From: JAJPJG01 sp034667645
Lineage (GTDB): Bacteria > Verrucomicrobiota > Verrucomicrobiia > Chthoniobacterales > Chthoniobacteraceae
Reading direction: 5' to 3'
DNA: 7,856 nucleotides
Assembly (NCBI GenBank): GCA_034667645.1
Contig: JAXDQV010000371.1
Span: forward strand, 1 to 7,856
Shown here: one piece after another, positions 6,614-7,856 of the stretch
Position numbering within the stretch: the first letter of the stretch is position 1
How the letters are laid out: each line of letters starts with the position of its first letter
Position numbers and translations under genes: made by a program
The notes under the pieces: generated by a model
Databases searched by the model: none
What the model was told of the DNA's origin: nothing
Seen by the model: only the letters and a program-made list of their open reading frames with translations

Positions 6614-6739
6614 GCGCTGCGATTACCCGCTTTCCGCCCGCCGTTCAACCTTCGTGTTCGTGCCGTGGACGGGGCAGGGAATCTGCGGAAGTCCGCCGCG
6701 CCTTGCATTTGCTGAGCCCAGCCCGCAATAGTGAGACCT
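6614..6739. other. Divergent intergenic region between floA and the lysine-rich small gene
   Basis: These 126 bases must hold the promoters for floA (leftward) and possibly for the small gene (rightward). On the plus strand TTGCAT (6703-6708) and AATAGT (6727-6732), 18 bases apart, are a weak sigma-70-like pair ending 7 bases before the ATG at 6740. On the minus strand TTGAAC lies 17 bases before TAATCG, close to the floA start, but the -10 match is poor. I see no convincing operator, inverted repeat or riboswitch. Confidence 0.4.
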
Positions 6740-6859
6740 ATGGGCGACTCCAATCCAAAAAATAACCAAAAGAAAAAGGCTCAACAAAGCGCGAAGAAAT
6801 CGAGCAATCAGAAAAAACCGACCCCTCCTTCATCGCTGGCTGCGGCCAAAAGGAAATAA
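6740..6859 (+). CDS. Small lysine-rich hypothetical protein (39 residues)
   Basis: An ATG at 6740 opens a 39-codon frame ending in TAA. The product begins MGDSNPKNNQKKKAQQSAKK and ends SSLAAAKRK. It is strongly basic (about 11 Lys plus one Arg), rich in Asn, Gln and Ser, and without hydrophobic segments, so it is expected to be disordered and cytoplasmic, perhaps nucleic-acid or ribosome associated. The function is unknown. Its composition is much more AAA/CAA-rich than its neighbours, reflecting the amino acids used. I recall similar 40-50-residue Lys/Gln/Ala proteins annotated as hypothetical in related bacteria, but could not check. A GTG in frame three codons upstream (6731) is an alternative start. 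Only a weak GAG precedes the ATG, so translation may start on a very short leader. Confidence 0.6.
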   Translation: MGDSNPKNNQKKKAQQSAKKSSNQKKPTPPSSLAAAKRK

Positions 6860-6883
6860 CCGCCAGGCCTTGGGCGGGTTGTT
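6858..6883 (+). terminator. Weak terminator-like hairpin after the lysine-rich gene
   Basis: Immediately after the small gene, AACCGCC (6858-6864) and GGCGGGTT (6873-6880) can pair over an 8-base loop with one bulged G. The 3' side is followed by GTTGTT and not by a continuous T run. It overlaps the stop codon of the small gene. It could end that short transcript or only attenuate read-through into the desaturase 22 bases further on. The evidence is structural only. Confidence 0.3.
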
Positions 6884-6889
6884 GGAGTA

Positions 6890-6894
6890 AAGGA
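6890..6894 (+). promoter_or_regulatory. Shine-Dalgarno AAGGA deciding the GTG start of the desaturase
   Basis: AAGGA lies 7 bases before the GTG at 6902, ideal spacing, while the first in-frame ATG (6917) has no such site. This supports GTG as the true start. Confidence 0.75.
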
Positions 6895-6901
6895 TACGAA
6901 G

Positions 6902-7846
6902 GTGTCAGCGACACAGATGGCGGAGCGTCTCCCGGTCCCTCCCGCGGTTGATCGCGGCTGCATCCGCTTGTCCTACTTGATCGGCGTCGTCTCGATTCAT
7001 GCGATCGCTCTGTTCGCCTTTTGTCCGGCGCTGTTTCGCGTTTCGAGCGTCATCGCAACGTTCGCTGGCCTCTACGTCTTCGGCACGTTGGGGATTAATC
7101 TTTGTTACCATCGGCTGCTGACCCATCGCGGATTTCGCTGCAGCCGGACGCTGGAACATTTCCTGGCCTTGCTGGGCATCTGTTGCTTTCAGGATACGCC
7201 TGCTCATTGGGTCGCCGTGCATCGCATGCACCATCAGCACTCGGACGAATCGGACGATCCCCATTCTCCGCTGGTTAGTTTTCTCTGGAGCCACATGGGC
7301 TGGCTGTGGCTCGAAAATCGTGACTTCCGCCGGGTGGCGATTTTGGAACGGTATGTAAAGGATCTGCTACGCGACCGGTTTTACCTTCGTCTCGAGCGCC
7401 CGACCTGGCTGGCGGCGATTCACGTTAGCCAATGGGCGATCTTCTTTCTTCTTGGAGCAGGAATCAGTTGGATGTCAGGGCGGCGTCCCGATGAAACAAT
7501 CATGGCCGGTGTCAGCATGTTGGTCTGGGGAGTTTTCGTCAGAACAGTGCTGGTGTGGCATATCACCTGGTCGGTGAATTCGATCACGCACTTATGGGGA
7601 TCGCGCCGCTACGAAACAGGGGAGGGGAGCCGCAATAACTGGTTGGTCGGAATCATCAGCAACGGTGAAGGCTGGCATAACAATCACCACGCCCAGCCGA
7701 GGGCTGCTTCACACGGGCACTATTGGTATGAACTGGATGTGACGTTTCTGACCATCCGCCTCTTGAGCCGTCTAGGGTTGGTCTGGGAAATCGTGCTGCC
7801 GGATCTCCCACTCGCAGGCAGCTTGGCGACCGCAGCCAGCAGTTAG
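6902..7846 (+). CDS. Membrane fatty acid desaturase, delta-9 acyl-CoA/acyl-lipid type
   Basis: A di-iron integral membrane enzyme that introduces a cis double bond into a saturated acyl chain using O2 and reduced electron carrier, raising membrane fluidity. The 314 residues carry the full stearoyl-CoA desaturase-like ligand set: H70-RLLT-H75, H107-RM-H110-H111, N226-SIT-H230 (NxxxH) and H259-NN-H262-H263 in NGEGWHNNHH. Hydrophobic segments lie at about 24-44, 50-68, 86-97, 172-190 and 200-220, consistent with the four-helix fold. There is no cytochrome b5 extension, so the electron donor is a separate protein. GTG at 6902 is preceded by AAGGA. The gene follows the lysine-rich small gene by 42 bases on the same strand, with a weak hairpin between. 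Substrate form (CoA, lipid or ACP) and exact position cannot be read from sequence; delta-9 is inferred from the motif pattern. The gene is complete, ending 10 bases before the window edge. Confidence 0.93.
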   Translation: MSATQMAERLPVPPAVDRGCIRLSYLIGVVSIHAIALFAFCPALFRVSSVIATFAGLYVFGTLGINLCYHRLLTHRGFRCSRTLEHFLALLGICCFQDTPAHWVAVHRMHHQHSDESDDPHSPLVSFLWSHMGWLWLENRDFRRVAILERYVKDLLRDRFYLRLERPTWLAAIHVSQWAIFFLLGAGISWMSGRRPDETIMAGVSMLVWGVFVRTVLVWHITWSVNSITHLWGSRRYETGEGSRNNWLVGIISNGEGWHNNHHAQPRAASHGHYWYELDVTFLTIRLLSRLGLVWEIVLPDLPLAGSLATAASS

Positions 7847-7856
7847 CAGCGGGTAA

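Noticed and set aside
6092..6715. 207-codon plus-strand frame rich in His and Arg
   Set aside because: It is antisense to floA, which is identified beyond doubt; the His/Arg/Asp composition is that of a complementary shadow frame.
1..7856. Mobile elements, CRISPR arrays, long direct repeats, attachment sites at the tRNA
   Set aside because: No transposase, integrase, spaced repeats or duplicated tRNA end was seen by eye on either strand.

Overview
The window reads as ordinary chromosomal DNA from a free-living, moderately GC-rich bacterium. The gene set (a FloA-type flotillin, a proline-rich anchored protein with an ILREILGPP C-terminus, a 39-residue lysine-rich protein, a tRNA without encoded CCA) suggests the Planctomycetota-Verrucomicrobiota side of the tree, most likely Verrucomicrobiota. 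That placement rests on remembered gene content and was not tested by any search. I see no phage, transposon, CRISPR array or insertion sequence.

Layout, right to left for the minus-strand block (6613 to 57): floA (flotillin-like scaffold), a 182-residue membrane-anchored proline-rich protein of unknown function, tRNA-Leu(CAA), a 660-residue soluble hybrid histidine kinase, a single-domain response regulator, a ctpA-type S41 protease and tsaD (tRNA t6A synthesis). All seven lie on one strand. Gaps are 51, 24, 20, 6 and 82 bases, and ctpA and tsaD overlap by 4 bases. The tRNA sits in the middle of the row, and the only strong hairpin is in the 82-base gap before ctpA. At the left edge the last 19 codons of a plus-strand gene converge on tsaD, and the two stop codons share one CTAG.

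Rightward from the floA start there is a 126-base divergent region, then on the plus strand a 39-codon lysine-rich small gene and a membrane fatty acid desaturase of the stearoyl-CoA/delta-9 type with all histidine boxes intact.

Functionally the window mixes envelope genes (flotillin scaffold, processing protease, acyl-chain desaturase) with a two-component phosphorelay and two translation-related genes (tRNA-Leu and tsaD). Joint regulation of the envelope genes by the two-component pair is possible from position but is inference. The most notable points are a hybrid kinase whose N-terminal receiver carries Asn where the phosphoacceptor Asp belongs, a tandemly duplicated PAS pair in that kinase, the tRNA embedded between protein genes, and the uncharacterised partner of floA. 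I did not find a convincing entirely new system.
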